From: Pseudomonadota bacterium
GTDB taxonomy: Bacteria; Pseudomonadota; Alphaproteobacteria; Acetobacterales; Acetobacteraceae
Direction: 5' to 3'
DNA: 56,765 nucleotides
Assembly (NCBI GenBank): GCA_021798915.1
Contig: JAJZBM010000018.1
Span: 1 to 56,765 of the forward strand
The translations under genes were made by a program, and so were the position numbers. The notes under the pieces are model-generated. The model had not been told where the DNA came from. It was given only the letters and a program-made list of their open reading frames with translations, and searched no databases. Of the stretch, positions 26,482-35,235 are shown in pieces. The stretch's first letter is position 1. Each line of letters opens with the position of its first letter.

Positions 26482-27078
26482 ATGCCGCTTTTCGAGTCGG
26501 TATCAAAAATTTTCTGCTCTCTGTTCGGCAAGCGCCACGCCGCCGCGCCAGCCCCTGTCGCGCACGGCCCGCGCGGGCCGATCACCAAGGTTTCGGTCGG
26601 CGAATCGCTGGTCGGTGACGGCAACGAGGTTGCGCATATCGATCTGCTGATCGGCCCGCGCGGGAGCGCGGCGGAGACGGCGTTCTGCAACGCGCTGGTC
26701 AACAACAAGGACGGGTTCACGTCGCTTTTGGCGGTGGTTGCGCCCAATCTGTTGTGCAAGCCGGCGACGGTGATGTTCAACAAGGTGACGATCAAGGGCG
26801 CGAAGCAGGCGGTGCAGATGTTCGGCCCGGCGCAGCACGCGGTTGCCAAGGCGGTGGCCGACAGCGTCGCCGAGGGGGTGATCCCGGAGAGCGAGGCGGA
26901 TGATCTGTTCATCTGCGTCGGCGTGTTCATCCACTGGCTGGCGACGGACGACAAGAAGATCCAGGATTTCAATTACCGCGCGACCAAAGAGGCGATCGCC
27001 CGCGCCGTCCGTGGCGAGCCCAAGGCCGCGCAGGTGGTGCAGCAGCGAAACAGCGTCGCCCACCCCTTCGCCGCCTGA
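26482..27078 (+). CDS. fae: Formaldehyde-activating enzyme (Fae) with N-terminal extension
   Basis: 198 residues. From residue 34 on it is a full Fae: [28 protein letters not shown] with the catalytic His in NEVAHID, then [48 protein letters not shown], and [16 protein letters not shown]. Fae condenses formaldehyde with tetrahydromethanopterin to methylene-H4MPT, the first step of H4MPT-dependent formaldehyde oxidation. Usual Fae proteins start at about residue 33 here; the extra [18 protein letters not shown] plus an Ala/Pro linker is unusual. I chose ATG 26482, 8 bases after AAGGAGG. No other H4MPT genes are in the window. Confidence 0.93.
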   Translation: MPLFESVSKIFCSLFGKRHAAAPAPVAHGPRGPITKVSVGESLVGDGNEVAHIDLLIGPRGSAAETAFCNALVNNKDGFTSLLAVVAPNLLCKPATVMFNKVTIKGAKQAVQMFGPAQHAVAKAVADSVAEGVIPESEADDLFICVGVFIHWLATDDKKIQDFNYRATKEAIARAVRGEPKAAQVVQQRNSVAHPFAA

Positions 27079-27096
27079 GCGTTTTCCAACCCGATC

Positions 27097-27148
27097 CCCC
27101 CGGGGCCCGCATGGGGCGGCCCGCATGGGCGCCGGGGGTGGTTTTTTT
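27097..27148 (+). terminator. Rho-independent terminator of fae
   Basis: CCCCCGG-G-GCCC pairs with GGGC-G-CCGGGGG (one internal mismatch) around an 18-base loop and is followed by a run of seven T. It lies between the fae stop and the convergent aminotransferase stop. Confidence 0.75.
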
Positions 27149-27151
27149 GGG

Positions 27152-28483
27152 TCAGGCCGCCTCGGCGCGGATCGCCTCCGAGAGGGTCGAGAAAATCCGC
27201 TCGATATGCGGGTTTTCGATGATCAGCGGCGGCGAGAGGGCAATGATGTCGCCGGTGGTGCGAATCAGGACACCGTCATCGAAGCAGCGATGGAACACCC
27301 GCATGGCGCGCTCGCTCGGCTTGCCCGGGCGGGGGGCGAGTTCGATCCCGGCGACGAGGCCGAGATTGCGCACATCGATGACGTTGGGCAGCCCTTTGAG
27401 GCTATGCGCGGCGTCTTCGAACGCGCCTTCCATCGCCCGGGCGCGGCCCGGCAGATCCTCGGCGCGGAACAGATCGATGGTCGCGATCGCGGCGGCAGAG
27501 GCGAGCGGATGGCCGGAATAGGTATAGCCGTGAAAGAGCTCGATCCCGGCCGGCGCGTGATCGACGATCGCGCGGTAGATCGCATCCTGGACCGCGACCG
27601 CCCCCATCGGCACGGCGGCGTTGGTCAATCCCTTGGCCATGGTCATGATATCCGGCACGACACCGAGCCGCTCCGCCCCGAACGGCGCCCCGAGACGGCC
27701 GAATCCGGTGATCACCTCATCGAAAATCAACAGGATGCCGTATTTGTCGCAGAGCGCGCGGAGCCGTTCGAGATAGCCGCGCGGCGGCACCAGGACGCCG
27801 GTCGAGCCGGCCAGCGGCTCGACGATGACGGCGGCGATGGTCTCTGCGCCGTGGAGTGCGACGAGATCCTCGAGCGCATCCGCGAGATGCGCCCCCCATT
27901 CCGGCTGGCCGCGCGAAAACGCGTTATGCGCCGGGGCATGAGTATGGGGGAGATGATCGACCGCCGGCAGCAGGGCGCCGAACTGCTTGCGATTGCCGCC
28001 GATGCCACCGACCGACATGCCGCCGAAGCCGACCCCGTGATAGCCGCGCTCACGCCCGATGAGGCGCACCCGCCCGGCCTCGCCGCGGGCGCGGTGATAG
28101 GCGAGGGCGATCTTGAGTGCGGTATCGGCGCTTTCGGAGCCGGAATTGGTGAAAAACACCCGATCCAGCCCGGGCGGGGTCAGTTCGGCCACTTTCGCCG
28201 CCGCCTGAAAGGCGATGGGATGGCCAAGCTGAAAGGTCGGGGCGAAATCCATCACCGCCGCCTGGCGCTGGATCGCCTCGATGATCTCGCGCCTGCCATG
28301 CCCGGCATTGACGCACCAGAGCCCGGCGGTGCCGTCGATGACCTCGCGCCCCTCGGGCGTGTAGTAATGCATGCCTGAGGCGCGGGCGAGCATCCGCGGC
28401 GCCGATTTATAGGCGCGATTGGCGGTATAGGGCATCCAGAAGGAATCGAGGTCATTCGGGCGCGGCGGCGCGATCTCGTTCAT
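27152..28483 (-). CDS. Class III PLP aminotransferase (omega-amino acid:pyruvate type)
   Basis: 443 residues. N-terminal FWMPYTANRAYKSAPRM, cofactor motif TNSGSESADTALKIA, ERGYHGVGFGGMSVGG, LLIFDEVITGFGRLG, and the PLP lysine in DIMTMAKGLTNAAVPMGAV place it with beta-alanine or omega-amino acid:pyruvate transaminases. Candidate substrates are beta-alanine, GABA, taurine or polyamine breakdown products; context does not decide, since the next gene on the same strand is an MFS exporter. The start is ATG 28483. Confidence 0.88.
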   Translation of the reverse strand: MNEIAPPRPNDLDSFWMPYTANRAYKSAPRMLARASGMHYYTPEGREVIDGTAGLWCVNAGHGRREIIEAIQRQAAVMDFAPTFQLGHPIAFQAAAKVAELTPPGLDRVFFTNSGSESADTALKIALAYHRARGEAGRVRLIGRERGYHGVGFGGMSVGGIGGNRKQFGALLPAVDHLPHTHAPAHNAFSRGQPEWGAHLADALEDLVALHGAETIAAVIVEPLAGSTGVLVPPRGYLERLRALCDKYGILLIFDEVITGFGRLGAPFGAERLGVVPDIMTMAKGLTNAAVPMGAVAVQDAIYRAIVDHAPAGIELFHGYTYSGHPLASAAAIATIDLFRAEDLPGRARAMEGAFEDAAHSLKGLPNVIDVRNLGLVAGIELAPRPGKPSERAMRVFHRCFDDGVLIRTTGDIIALSPPLIIENPHIERIFSTLSEAIRAEAA

Positions 28484-28563
28484 GGCGGCAACCTTTCGCG
28501 GTCTTGATTGACGCTGAGCCTGCCGCTTTCCCGCTCGCCGGACAAGCCTCGGTGGGCGTTTTT

Positions 28564-29736
28564 TCAGCCGCGCGGGCGGAAGCGGTTGGTGAGCAGGGCG
28601 CTGGCGCCGCCGACCAGCATGAGGAGGGCCATCGGCCGTGCCGTGCCGTCATTGATCAGCCCGACCGCGGTGCTGAAGAAGGCGCCGAGCACGAATTGCC
28701 CGGTGCCCATCAAGGCCGAGGCGCTGGCGGCTTGCGCGGCGTGGCGGGAGAGCGCGCCGACGGTGGTGGTCGGCATCAGAAAGCCGAGCGCCGCGAGATA
28801 GCAGAACAGCGGCGCGGCGAGCCCGGGAACGCCGCCCCAGCCGGTGAAGGCATCGAAGGTCAGCGCGATCGTTGCCAGCGCGGCAACGGCGGCCGCGGTA
28901 TCGAGCACCCGGTCGGTGCCGAAACGCGGCAGCAGGCGGGCGTTGATCTGGGCGGCGAAAATGAAACCGGCGGCGTTCAGCCCGAACAGCATGCCGTAAT
29001 GCGCCGGCGTGATGTGATACTGGCTGATATAGGCCGCCGGTGAGCCGCCGAGATAGGCGAACAGGCCAGCCATCGCGAAGCCGCCCGCGAGCGCGTTGGT
29101 GACGAAGCGCCGCTCGCGCGCGATCGCCCCATAGCGGCCGAGCAGACCGATCGGGCCGAGCCGGATGCGCCGGTTCCGGGCCAGGGTGTCGGGGAGGAAG
29201 CGCCAGACCAGCAAAGTGCAGATCCCGCCATAGACCGCGGCGATCCAGAAGATCAGCCGCCAGCCGGCGATGGCGAGCACGGCGCCGCCGGCCGCCGGCG
29301 CGAGGATCGGCACCACCCCCATGACCAGCATCAGCCGCGACAGCAGCCGCGCCGCCTCGTGGCCGTCGGTGAGGTCGCGGACGACGGCGCGCGGCACCAC
29401 CATGCTCGCCGAACCGCCGATCGCCGCCAGCACGCGGAAGGTCGAGAACGACCAGAGACCGGGCGCCAGCGCGCAGCCGGCGGAAGCCGCGGCATAGAGC
29501 GAGGTTCCGAAAATCAGCGGCGCGCGCCGCCCGAACCGATCGGAAAGTGACCCCTGGGTGATCTGGCCGAAAGCGAGGCCGATGAACCAGGCGGCGAGGG
29601 TGATCTGCGCGCCGCCCGCCCGGCCGCCGAACTCCGCCTCGAGCAGCGGGAAGGCGGGGAGATACATATCGGTCGAGACCGGCCCGACGGCGGTGAGCAC
29701 GCCGAGCAGCAAGGTCTGCCAGAGCGACGGCCTCAT
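28564..29736 (-). CDS. MFS multidrug transporter, Bcr/CflA family
   Basis: 390 residues with 12 predicted membrane segments. It begins LLLGVLTAVGPVSTDMYLPAFP, the Bcr/CflA signature with the membrane-embedded acidic residue in TDMYLP, then FGQITQGSLSDRFGRRAPLIFG (loop 2-3 motif). It probably exports drugs or small metabolites in exchange for protons. I chose ATG 29736; an in-frame ATG at 29802 would add a hydrophilic leader atypical of the family. Confidence 0.85.
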   Translation of the reverse strand: MRPSLWQTLLLGVLTAVGPVSTDMYLPAFPLLEAEFGGRAGGAQITLAAWFIGLAFGQITQGSLSDRFGRRAPLIFGTSLYAAASAGCALAPGLWSFSTFRVLAAIGGSASMVVPRAVVRDLTDGHEAARLLSRLMLVMGVVPILAPAAGGAVLAIAGWRLIFWIAAVYGGICTLLVWRFLPDTLARNRRIRLGPIGLLGRYGAIARERRFVTNALAGGFAMAGLFAYLGGSPAAYISQYHITPAHYGMLFGLNAAGFIFAAQINARLLPRFGTDRVLDTAAAVAALATIALTFDAFTGWGGVPGLAAPLFCYLAALGFLMPTTTVGALSRHAAQAASASALMGTGQFVLGAFFSTAVGLINDGTARPMALLMLVGGASALLTNRFRPRG

Positions 29737-29902
29737 GCTGGGGGACGCCTCACACCGTCGCTCGTTTGCACCAACCGTCCGGCCCCATCCCTTCGGCTCC
29801 ATCGTTCCGCCCCGGCACGCATCGCCGGGCAGAAAATGCCGACCGGGCGGCCCCGCCGGTCTGCTTAGCGCGAAGAATGGCTGCGGCGCGAGCGCAAAAT
29901 TC

Positions 29903-29918
29903 TGGCATGAGGCTTGCG
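29903..29918 (+). promoter_or_regulatory. Sigma-54 (RpoN) promoter
   Basis: TGGCAT-GAGGC-TTGC matches the TGGCAC-N5-TTGC consensus at all but one position, with correct GG-GC spacing of 12. It points at the gene starting at 29975 and would give a leader of about 45 bases. No activator gene or obvious upstream activator dyad was found. Confidence 0.6.
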
Positions 29919-29974
29919 TAATTCAGCGCGAGATTCGCAGTGACGCAGATTAGGTAAGGATCGGAGACCCCACC

Positions 29975-30484
29975 ATGATCAGCCATCTCTCGCACCGGCA
30001 TTTGACGCAAAGCCAGGGCTGGACGACGCCGGCCGGCAGCGGCAGCAATGCCGATATCTACGCGGCGCAGGACGCGCAGAAGACCGCGGCGCCGAACAGT
30101 GCGGCGGCCATGGCGGCGAATGTCAGCGCCGCCGCCGGGCTCGGGGCGCAGCCGACCTCGTTCGCCGCCGCCATGAACGCGGCGAGCACGATGCCGGCGC
30201 TCGCGACCGACGACGATGGTGACGGCGAGGACACCGCCGCGGCGACGAAAAGCGACCCTTCCGGAAGCACGACCGGGACCACCGACCCGACCCAGCTCGC
30301 CCTCGCCGGGCCGCTGCTCGGCCATCATCACGGTTCGCTGCTGACCTCGAGCCTGGGCCAGGGTGCGGGCCAGGGCCCGTCTTCCGGCGCTCGGAACCAG
30401 GGCCAGGGCGCGATCGCGCCGTCCTCGCCATCCGTTGCCAATGCGTTGCAGGCCTACCAGTCGGTCGCCCGCGGCCTCCATTGA
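29975..30484 (+). CDS. Ala/Gly/Ser-rich low-complexity protein of unknown function
   Basis: 169 residues, unrecognised. There is no signal peptide or membrane helix. It is rich in Ala, Ser, Gly, Thr and Gln, with an acidic patch (DDDGDGED, about residue 80) and a His cluster (GHHHG). The N terminus MISHLSHRHLTQSQGW is the least biased part. Composition of this kind is common in secreted filament or hook-length proteins, and the sigma-54 promoter upstream would fit, but this is only suggestive. AAGGA and GGAG purine sites lie 8-15 bases before the ATG. It converges on dnaQ after 22 bases. Confidence 0.6.
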   Translation: MISHLSHRHLTQSQGWTTPAGSGSNADIYAAQDAQKTAAPNSAAAMAANVSAAAGLGAQPTSFAAAMNAASTMPALATDDDGDGEDTAAATKSDPSGSTTGTTDPTQLALAGPLLGHHHGSLLTSSLGQGAGQGPSSGARNQGQGAIAPSSPSVANALQAYQSVARGLH

Positions 30485-30506
30485 CGCTTTGCCCACGCGG
30501 CGCGCG

Positions 30507-31184
30507 TCAGGCCAGCCAGAGAGGGGATTTGAGCTTAGCGAGAAAGGCCTCATGCGCCGCGATTTCGGCATCACTGACCAGGATCGGGCGCGGGATGCGC
30601 GTGCGGTCGTTAGCATAGGCGATGGTGTGGGCGTGGGTGGCGCTCTCGGTTTGCAGATCGAGGCCGCGCTGGCGCCCGCCGGTGAGTTCGACATAGACCT
30701 CGGCGAGGAGCCGGCAATCGAGCAGGGCGTTGTGGGTGGTGCGCGCCGAAAGATCGATGCCGAAACGCCGGCATAGCGCATCGAGGCTGTTGGGAAGCCC
30801 GGGGAACCGGGTCTTGGCGAGGGCCAACGTATCGACCATCCGCCCGCGATCGAGCGCCGGCGCGCCGATGCGGCGGAATTCGGCGTCGAGAAAGCCGAAA
30901 TCGAACGGCGCGTTATGGGCGATCAGCGGACCCGCGCCGAAAAACGCCAGCAATTCTTCGGCGATCGCGGCGAAGCGGGGCTTGCCGGCGACATCACGCG
31001 CGGTGATGCCATGGACCCGCACCACCTCCTCCGGCACGTCGCGTTCGGGATCGATGAGGGTGTGGAAATACTGGCCGGTCGGCAGATCATTGATCAGTTC
31101 GAGGGCGGCGATCTCGAGCACCCGGTGGCCCTGGGCGGGATCGAGGCCGGTGGTTTCGGTATCGAATAAAACGGCGCGGGTCAT
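30507..31184 (-). CDS. dnaQ: DNA polymerase III epsilon subunit (3'-5' proofreading exonuclease)
   Basis: 225 residues. DEDDh exonuclease motifs: D8/E10 in FDTETTG, the second Asp in HNAPFDFGFLD, and THNALLDCRLLAEVY with the catalytic His and Asp. The C-terminal tail that binds the polymerase alpha subunit follows. It overlaps coaE by four bases (ATGA), within aroE-coaE-dnaQ, a cluster common in alphaproteobacteria. Confidence 0.95.
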   Translation of the reverse strand: MTRAVLFDTETTGLDPAQGHRVLEIAALELINDLPTGQYFHTLIDPERDVPEEVVRVHGITARDVAGKPRFAAIAEELLAFFGAGPLIAHNAPFDFGFLDAEFRRIGAPALDRGRMVDTLALAKTRFPGLPNSLDALCRRFGIDLSARTTHNALLDCRLLAEVYVELTGGRQRGLDLQTESATHAHTIAYANDRTRIPRPILVSDAEIAAHEAFLAKLKSPLWLA

Positions 31185-31768
31185 GCGAGCATCCCAAGGA
31201 TGAAGCGGCGGAGCTGCCGCCAGGCGTGATGGCGCGAAAGCCCGGTCCGCACCACGAGATCGGCGCGGCGGCGCTTCTCCCGGTCCGGCATCTGGCGCGC
31301 GAGGATGGCGGTGATCTCGGCCTCATTCATCTGCCGCCGTGCCCGCACCCGCGCCCGCTGCACGGTGGCGGGGGCGGAGACGACGATCACGGTATCGAGC
31401 CGCCGCCGGCCGCCGGTCTCAAACAGCAGCGGAATATCGAGAATCGCGGCGCGCCCCCCCCGGCGGCGGGCCGACGCGATGAACCGGCGCTCGGCGGCGC
31501 GCACCAGCGGGTGGATGATCGCCTCCAGCCGCGCCAGCGCTTCCGGCCGGCCGAGCACGGCGGCGCGGAGACGGGGGCGGTCGATCGCCCCGTCCCGGAC
31601 GGTGCCCGGAAACGCGGCGGCGATCAGCGGCACGGCGGCACCGCCCTTGGCCTGCAACCCCCGCACCGCGCGATCGGCATCGAAAACCGGCAGTGGAATG
31701 CGGCGGAAAACCGCGGCGGCGGTGGATTTGCCCATGCCGATCCCACCGGTAAGACCGATCAGGCGCAT
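31181..31768 (-). CDS. coaE: Dephospho-CoA kinase
   Basis: 195 residues. P-loop GGIGMGKST (residues 8-16), DADRAVRGL, and LDIPLLFETGG are family hallmarks. It phosphorylates the 3'-OH of dephospho-CoA, the last step of coenzyme A synthesis. It overlaps aroE by 10 bases and dnaQ by 4. Confidence 0.95.
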   Translation of the reverse strand: MRLIGLTGGIGMGKSTAAAVFRRIPLPVFDADRAVRGLQAKGGAAVPLIAAAFPGTVRDGAIDRPRLRAAVLGRPEALARLEAIIHPLVRAAERRFIASARRRGGRAAILDIPLLFETGGRRRLDTVIVVSAPATVQRARVRARRQMNEAEITAILARQMPDREKRRRADLVVRTGLSRHHAWRQLRRFILGMLA

Positions 31769-32622
31769 GCCGGGGCCGCGCGGTCGGGCGCCAGCAGATC
31801 GCCGGCGACGAAGCGATAGAGCGCCTCATCGACCGTGGGTTCGACCCCGAACCAGGAAGCGAAACCCGGCACCGCCTGATGCAAAAGCATCCCGAGCCCG
31901 CCGACGCAGCGGAGCCCGCATGCCCGCGCCGCCCGCAGCAGCGGGGTTTCCAGCGGCACATAGACGATATCGGCGACCACCAGCGCCGCCGGCGCGCCGG
32001 CGAGATCGAGATCGAGCGGCGGGTTGCCGCTCATGCCGGCCTGGGTGGTGTTGACCACCAGGGCCTGATCGGCGAGCGCCCGATGCCGCGCCGCCCAGGG
32101 AAGGATCGCAAGCCCCGGCAGCGCCGCCGCCAGCCGCGCCGCCGCCTCTTCCCGCCGCGCGGTGAGGCTGACCAGGCTTCCCGCCTCCTGCAAGGCGCTG
32201 GCGATCGCCCGCGCCGCCCCGCCGGCGCCGATCACCAACGCCGGCCCGGCGGCGGGATCGACGCCCTCGGCGCGGAGATGGGCGAGAAACCCGGCGCCAT
32301 CGCTATTGCTGCCGTAAACCCGGTGCTCGTGAAACACCAGCGTATTGACCGCGCCGGCGCGCCGCGCCGACGGCGCCACCACGTCGCAGAGCGCGAAGGC
32401 GGCCTCCTTGTGCGGCAGGGTGACGTTGAGCCCGGCAAAACCGCAGGCGATCAGGCCACCGACGGCGCGGGCGAACGCCTCGGGCGGCACCGCGAGCGGC
32501 ACATAGGCGCCATCGATCGCATGGCGCTCCAGCCAGAACCCGTGCAGCCGTGGCGAGCGGCTATGCGCGACCGGCCAGCCGACGACGCCGGCGAGCCGCG
32601 CCTTCCCTGAAAGAATCGGCAT
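31759..32622 (-). CDS. aroE: Shikimate dehydrogenase
   Basis: 287 residues. GVVGWPVAHSRSPRLHGFWL binds shikimate; NVTLPHKEAAF carries the catalytic Lys; VIGAGGAARAIASAL is the NADP site; GLGMLLHQAVPGFASWFG is the C-terminal signature. It reduces 3-dehydroshikimate. I chose ATG 32622 (MPILSG); GTG 32637 would add five residues. It follows hpnG by 41 bases on the same strand. Confidence 0.94.
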   Translation of the reverse strand: MPILSGKARLAGVVGWPVAHSRSPRLHGFWLERHAIDGAYVPLAVPPEAFARAVGGLIACGFAGLNVTLPHKEAAFALCDVVAPSARRAGAVNTLVFHEHRVYGSNSDGAGFLAHLRAEGVDPAAGPALVIGAGGAARAIASALQEAGSLVSLTARREEAAARLAAALPGLAILPWAARHRALADQALVVNTTQAGMSGNPPLDLDLAGAPAALVVADIVYVPLETPLLRAARACGLRCVGGLGMLLHQAVPGFASWFGVEPTVDEALYRFVAGDLLAPDRAAPACA

Positions 32623-32663
32623 CGTGCTAGCAAACACGGGAGCCGGCGCGAGAGCAAGCGATG

Positions 32664-33320
32664 TCAGCGGGCCAGCCGACGGGCCGCGTCTTGCAGCCCC
32701 TGCAGCGCCCGGCGGGTTTCGCGTGCGAGGGCGAAAAGCGCCGGGATCTGCGCGGGCGCGGCGGCGAGCGAGGCGATGAGGGCAAAGACCGCGATCCCGC
32801 CGCCGGGAACGAACGCCGCTTTCGCCGCCGGCGGCAGGTCGCGCCCGGCGGGGTCGCCGATGACGCGGAGCACCGCGAAGGGAATGCCGTGCCGCGCCGC
32901 CGCGCGGGCCACGGCGCCGCTTTCCATGTCCACCGCCGCGGCGCCGGTTGTGGCGAAAATTCGTGCTTTTTCCGTGCTTTCGCCGACGATGGCGGGGCTT
33001 CCGAGCAGGGTTTTGGCGGTTGCGCCACCAAGGGCCGCGATCAGTGCGGGCGCGGCGGCAAAGCGTTCCCCGTCCAGAGTCACCACTGCTCCCGGCACGA
33101 CGAGCGCCCCCGGTGGCAGGGCGGGGTCGAGGCCACCGGCGATCCCGAAGCTGATCAGCGCCGGCGCGCCGTCTGCTGCCAGCGTCTCGGCGCTATCGGC
33201 ACCGATTCCAACCGCGCCGATTCCAACCATCCCGAGGCGGCGGGCGATGCGCGCTTCCGCCCGCATCCCGACGATGAACGCGGCGCCGGTCAGCTTAGGG
33301 TCAGAACCCGAACCCGACAC
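32664..33320 (-). CDS. hpnG: Hopanoid-associated phosphorylase HpnG
   Basis: 218 residues of the purine nucleoside phosphorylase/MTA nucleosidase fold: ISFGIAGGLDPALPPGALVVPGAVV and the DMESGAVARAAARHGIPFAVLRVIGD nucleoside-binding motif. HpnG releases adenine from adenosylhopane to give ribosylhopane, on the way to bacteriohopanetetrol. The start is GTG 33320, overlapping the cyclase stop by 20 bases. The partner enzyme HpnH (adenosylhopane synthase) is not in the window. Confidence 0.88.
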   Translation of the reverse strand: MSGSGSDPKLTGAAFIVGMRAEARIARRLGMVGIGAVGIGADSAETLAADGAPALISFGIAGGLDPALPPGALVVPGAVVTLDGERFAAAPALIAALGGATAKTLLGSPAIVGESTEKARIFATTGAAAVDMESGAVARAAARHGIPFAVLRVIGDPAGRDLPPAAKAAFVPGGGIAVFALIASLAAAPAQIPALFALARETRRALQGLQDAARRLAR

Positions 33321-35235
33321 GGCGCTGGTTGCTGCGCTGGAGCGCCGTGAACCGCGCCAGGGCGAGCAGCGGGAAATACTGTTTGTAGCCGTGATAGCGG
33401 AGATAAAAAACCCGCGGGAAGCCGACCGCGTTATAGGGCTGCTCCACCCATTCGCCGTTTTCGTGCTGGGCGTCGGCGAGCCAGGCGATGCCGCGCGCAA
33501 CCGAAGGATGATCGACCTCGCCGGCGGCCATCAGCCCGAGCAGCGCCCAGGCGGTGTGCGAGGGCGTGCTTTCCTTGTAGCGCCCGGGCGGCGAGCCGGC
33601 ATAGGTTTCCTCATCCTCGCCCCAGCCGCCATCCTCGCGCTGGGTCGCGCGCAGGAAGGCGACCGCCCGCGCGATCGCGGGGTCGTCGCGCGGCAGGCCG
33701 AGGGCGTTGAGGGCGCACAGCACCGACCAGGTGCCGTAGATGTAATTCGTGCCCCAGCGCCCGAACCAACTGCCATCCTTCTCCTGCTCGCTGCGCAACC
33801 AGGCGAGGGCACGGGCGAGCACCGGGTCGCTCGCTTTCATGCCGATCTGGGCGAGGAAGGAGACGCAGCGCGCGGTGACGTCGGCGGTCGGCGGGTCGAG
33901 CAGGGCGCCATGATCGGCGAACGGGATATGGTTCAGGAACTGGTGGTCGTTATCGGCATCGAACGCCCCCCAGCCGCCGCCCCGGCATTGCAGGCCGATG
34001 ATCCATTCCCGGGCGCGCACGATCGCAGGCGCATCGGCGGGATCGCCGCGCCGGTGCAACAGCATCCCGACGACGGCGGTATCATCGACATCCGGATAAT
34101 GCGGATTGGCGTATTGAAAGGCCCAGCCGCCGGGCGGCACGCCCGGCCGGGCGACCGCCCAGTCGCCGACGACATCGGTGATCTGGCGTTCGGCGAGCCA
34201 GGCGCAGGCGGCCTTGATGCGCGGGTGATCGGCACCCCAGGTTTCGGCGAGCGCGTGGCCGGCGAGTGCTGTATCCCAGATCGGCGAGACGCAGGGCTGG
34301 CAATAGGCGCGGTCCTCGCCGATGACGAGAAGCTTCCGTACCGCTTGCCAGGCGATCGCGGCATCGGGGTGATCGGGCGCATAGCCGAGCGCATCGAACA
34401 TCATCACGCTGTTGGCGATCGCCGGATAGATCGCGCCGAGCCCGTCCTCGCCATTGAGGCGCGCGCGCACGAAAGCGACCGCGCGCGCGAGCGAGCGGTC
34501 GCGAAACCGCGCCGGCACCAGCGGGTCGAGGACGCGGAGTACGGAATCGAGCCCCTTGAAAAACCGCCCCCAGGGCGAGCGATAAGGGCCGCGGATCCAG
34601 TCCCGAACTTGCTCCGGCGGCGTCTGGAACAATTCCTGCACCCGGATGCCGCGCGGATTGCGTGCCCGCGGCTTCTTGGCCATGAGCACGAGAAGCGGCA
34701 CGATCACGGTGCGCGACCAGTAGGAAACACGCCAGAGATTGATCGGGAACCAGCGCGGCGCGATCATCAGCTCGGCCGGCATCACCGGCACCGCCCGCCA
34801 CGGCACCTCCCCGAACAACGCGAGTTGGGCGCGGGTGAAGACATTCGCCCGCTCCGCCCCGCCGGCGGCGAGAATGGCGGCGCGCGCCCGCGCCATATGC
34901 GCCGCCTCTGGCGCGTCGCCGATGGCCTTGAGCGCGAAATAGGCCTTCACGCTTGCCGAAAGATCGAAGCCGCCATCGTGAAACAGCGGCCAGCCGCCGT
35001 GCTCGCCCTGGATTTCGCGCAAGTAGCGGCCGATTTTCGCCTCCAGCGCCGGCTCGATGCGGTCGAGATAATGTTCGAGCAGGACGTATTCGGCCGGAAT
35101 CGTCGCATCCGCCTCCAGTTCATAGACGATATGCCCGTCCGCATGCTGCCGCGCGATGAGCGCCTCCGCGCCACGGGCGATGGCGTCGCTGAGAGCGGCG
35201 GATGACGGCGGCGGCAGATCAGTGTCGCGCGGCAT
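33301..35235 (-). CDS. shc: Squalene-hopene cyclase
   Basis: 644 residues. It converts squalene to hopene/hopanol at the membrane surface. The protonating aspartates are in PDVDDTAVVG (DVDD around residue 380). Repeated QW motifs are visible (GEHGGWPLF, CRGGGWGAFDADNDHQFLN, EKDGSWFGRWGTNYIYGTW, EDGGWGEDEETY), as is the late YHGYKQYFPLLALARF. The start at ATG 35235 overlaps hpnE by 17 bases; the longer upstream frame is antisense-like and not part of the family. Confidence 0.95.
   Translation of the reverse strand: MPRDTDLPPPSSAALSDAIARGAEALIARQHADGHIVYELEADATIPAEYVLLEHYLDRIEPALEAKIGRYLREIQGEHGGWPLFHDGGFDLSASVKAYFALKAIGDAPEAAHMARARAAILAAGGAERANVFTRAQLALFGEVPWRAVPVMPAELMIAPRWFPINLWRVSYWSRTVIVPLLVLMAKKPRARNPRGIRVQELFQTPPEQVRDWIRGPYRSPWGRFFKGLDSVLRVLDPLVPARFRDRSLARAVAFVRARLNGEDGLGAIYPAIANSVMMFDALGYAPDHPDAAIAWQAVRKLLVIGEDRAYCQPCVSPIWDTALAGHALAETWGADHPRIKAACAWLAERQITDVVGDWAVARPGVPPGGWAFQYANPHYPDVDDTAVVGMLLHRRGDPADAPAIVRAREWIIGLQCRGGGWGAFDADNDHQFLNHIPFADHGALLDPPTADVTARCVSFLAQIGMKASDPVLARALAWLRSEQEKDGSWFGRWGTNYIYGTWSVLCALNALGLPRDDPAIARAVAFLRATQREDGGWGEDEETYAGSPPGRYKESTPSHTAWALLGLMAAGEVDHPSVARGIAWLADAQHENGEWVEQPYNAVGFPRVFYLRYHGYKQYFPLLALARFTALQRSNQRRVGFGF

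Noticed and set aside
32776-35205. Plus-strand open frame (~800 codons) opposite the squalene-hopene cyclase
   Set aside because: The minus strand holds an intact cyclase and HpnG; the plus-strand translation is charged low-complexity sequence typical of antisense in GC-rich genes.
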